Below, one piece after another: positions 62,982 to 64,000 of a DNA stretch of 64,000 nt; the first letter of the stretch is position 1; every line of letters begins with the position of its first letter. Made by a program: the position numbers and the translations under genes. The DNA is from SXTU01 sp964496695 (lineage in GTDB: Bacteria > Verrucomicrobiota > Verrucomicrobiia > Limisphaerales > SXTU01). The DNA is taken from assembly GCA_964496695.1 (NCBI GenBank), contig CAZCBE010000005.1, forward strand, positions 1 to 64,000. The letters are read 5' to 3'. The notes beneath the pieces are model-generated. The model worked only from the letters and a program-made list of their open reading frames with translations, ran no database searches and was not told the DNA's origin.

Positions 62982-64000
62982 ATGAAGCCATGGATCATCA
63001 AAGCCTTGGAGTTGCTGAAGGCGAGCCTTGTGCCACCGAAACACGAGTTGAATGAACTAGACTGGAAATCGGCGTTGTCACCAGACAAGAAGCGGCTGAC
63101 GGAGCACCTGTCGGCCTTTGCCAATCAACCGGGCGGCGGCTACCTCGTGTTCGGTGTGGATTCCACAGGAATGCCGGTTGGTGTGGCCACGGAAAAGGTC
63201 GAGGAAGTGGTGAATCAATTGGCCAATCTCGGACGGCAAGGGCTTGAGCCGCCACTAGTGCTTGATCACACGATGGAAGATTGCGAATCGGTCCGGCTCT
63301 TGTTTGTCCGAGTGCCGGAGTCAGCGGTGAAACCGGTGCATATTCGGGGCAAGGGGTTGGAAGATGCCTTCATCCGCTCGGGCGGCACCACGCGGAAGGC
63401 TTCACGACAGGAGATTGGCACCCTGATGCTAAACAGTCGCACGCCGCGCTGGGAGGAACTTCATGCATCGCTTCTGCTGGCTGACCTCGAGTTCACCGCA
63501 AAACTGAACGTCGAGCCGATTTTCAAGATGCTCGAACGCCCCGCTACTACCACGCAGGAGGAGACGCTTGCCTGGATGGCAGGTGAGCGGTTCATCGTCC
63601 GCGAACCGGCGGGCGGCGGCTATGCAACCAATCTCGGCGCAATCGCAACGGCACGGCGACTCGCGGATTTCCCGGACCTCAGCCGCAAAGCGGTGCGCGT
63701 GATCGTCTATGATGGGCTGAACAAGGCGAAGACCAAGCAGGAACAAGAGGGCGCGAAGGGCTACGCCATTAGCTTTCAGGGGCTCATGCAGTTCGTCATG
63801 TCGTTGCTGCCGCAGAGCGAAGTCATCGAACAGGCATTGCGCGAGAAGCGGACGCTTTACCCGGAAATCGCTTTGCGCGAAATCATTGCCAACGCGCTCA
63901 TTCATCAGGATTTCTCCATCACCGGCACTGGACCACTGGTTGAAATATTCGACGATCGGATTGAGGTTTCCAACCCAGGCGGACTATTGCCGTCGAAACG
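62982..64000 (+). CDS. AlbA_2 (Schlafen)-HATPase_c_4 protein, truncated by the window edge
   Basis: An open frame of at least 339 residues running off the right end. An N-terminal AlbA_2/Schlafen-type domain (about 20-150: ELDWKSALSPDKKRLTEHLSAF, GGGYLVFGVD, DAFIRSGGTTRKAS) is followed from about 290 by the HATPase_c_4 region (YPEIALREIIANALIHQDFS, EIFDDRIEVSNPGGLLPSK). These proteins are usually called RecG-like or transcriptional regulators and are frequent in accessory and defence regions. The gene is AT-richer than its left neighbour. The AT-rich spacer 62832-62981 ends with ATG 62982. Confidence 0.85.
   Translation, partial: MKPWIIKALELLKASLVPPKHELNELDWKSALSPDKKRLTEHLSAFANQPGGGYLVFGVDSTGMPVGVATEKVEEVVNQLANLGRQGLEPPLVLDHTMEDCESVRLLFVRVPESAVKPVHIRGKGLEDAFIRSGGTTRKASRQEIGTLMLNSRTPRWEELHASLLLADLEFTAKLNVEPIFKMLERPATTTQEETLAWMAGERFIVREPAGGGYATNLGAIATARRLADFPDLSRKAVRVIVYDGLNKAKTKQEQEGAKGYAISFQGLMQFVMSLLPQSEVIEQALREKRTLYPEIALREIIANALIHQDFSITGTGPLVEIFDDRIEVSNPGGLLPSK

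Overview
This window is a chromosomal segment of a high-GC, GC-skewed Gram-negative heterotroph, most likely a verrucomicrobium of the Pedosphaera/Limisphaera type. The evidence is the many Sec-exported hydrolases, secreted proteins with the verrucomicrobial 'LEVSTNLxTW' motif, DUF3472 and GxxExxY proteins, a TonB-dependent receptor and extremely repeat-rich spacers. That placement is inferred from protein style; no rRNA or tRNA gene is present to confirm it.

Layout. 1-4.6 kb: fabG, a nucleotide-sugar epimerase, small exported proteins, a DUF433/PIN-like toxin-antitoxin pair and a CrcB fluoride channel. 4.6-8.2 kb: a conserved unknown and exported proteins on the minus strand. 8.2-13.8 kb: a repeat-filled gap, a HupE/UreH-like metal permease, a TonB-dependent receptor and an EamA transporter. 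14-20.9 kb: serS, glgA, a DUF455/ATP-grasp-like fusion and an Xaa-Pro aminopeptidase. 21-23.5 kb: a secreted subtilase carrying an inserted AT-richer domain.

23.5-39.2 kb is the most coherent block. A divergent XRE-cupin repressor faces about 15 kb of co-directional, tightly spaced genes: tdh, DUF3472, sulfatase, kbl, S9 peptidase, DapA-superfamily enzyme, trypsin-like protease, hydroxyproline epimerase, FAD oxidase and M60 metallopeptidase. The shared gap between repressor and tdh holds four ATAYYGGA sites spaced 20-22 bp apart. Together these predict threonine and hydroxyproline catabolism fed by extracellular digestion of sulfated or O-glycosylated, Thr/Hyp-rich glycoproteins.

39.3-46.8 kb: a TRIC-type channel, an exported phosphodiesterase-like protein, a lipoate ligase, a PPC-domain protein, an AT-richer KAP NTPase, an FG-GAP protein and a zinc-ribbon protein. 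47-54.8 kb: two divergent UvrA paralogues flanking two related small exported proteins. 54.8-64 kb: a Uma2 nuclease, an RRM protein with a clear terminator, an hsp20-lon stress cluster, aroC, a fumarase alpha subunit and a truncated AlbA_2/HATPase regulator at the right edge.

The most unusual property is a dense population of palindromic elements from at least eight sequence families, plus a second class whose arms are tandem 6-10 base 'words'. They fill spacers and also lie inside genes without breaking the reading frame: both UvrA genes, the DUF455 fusion, the FAD oxidase, the phosphodiesterase and the lipoate ligase. One element, 34735-35637, has perfect 32-bp inverted arms enclosing a two-domain GxxExxY (PD-D/ExK-like) gene and sits between two hydroxyproline genes. 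I propose it as a gene-carrying relative of the short palindromes.
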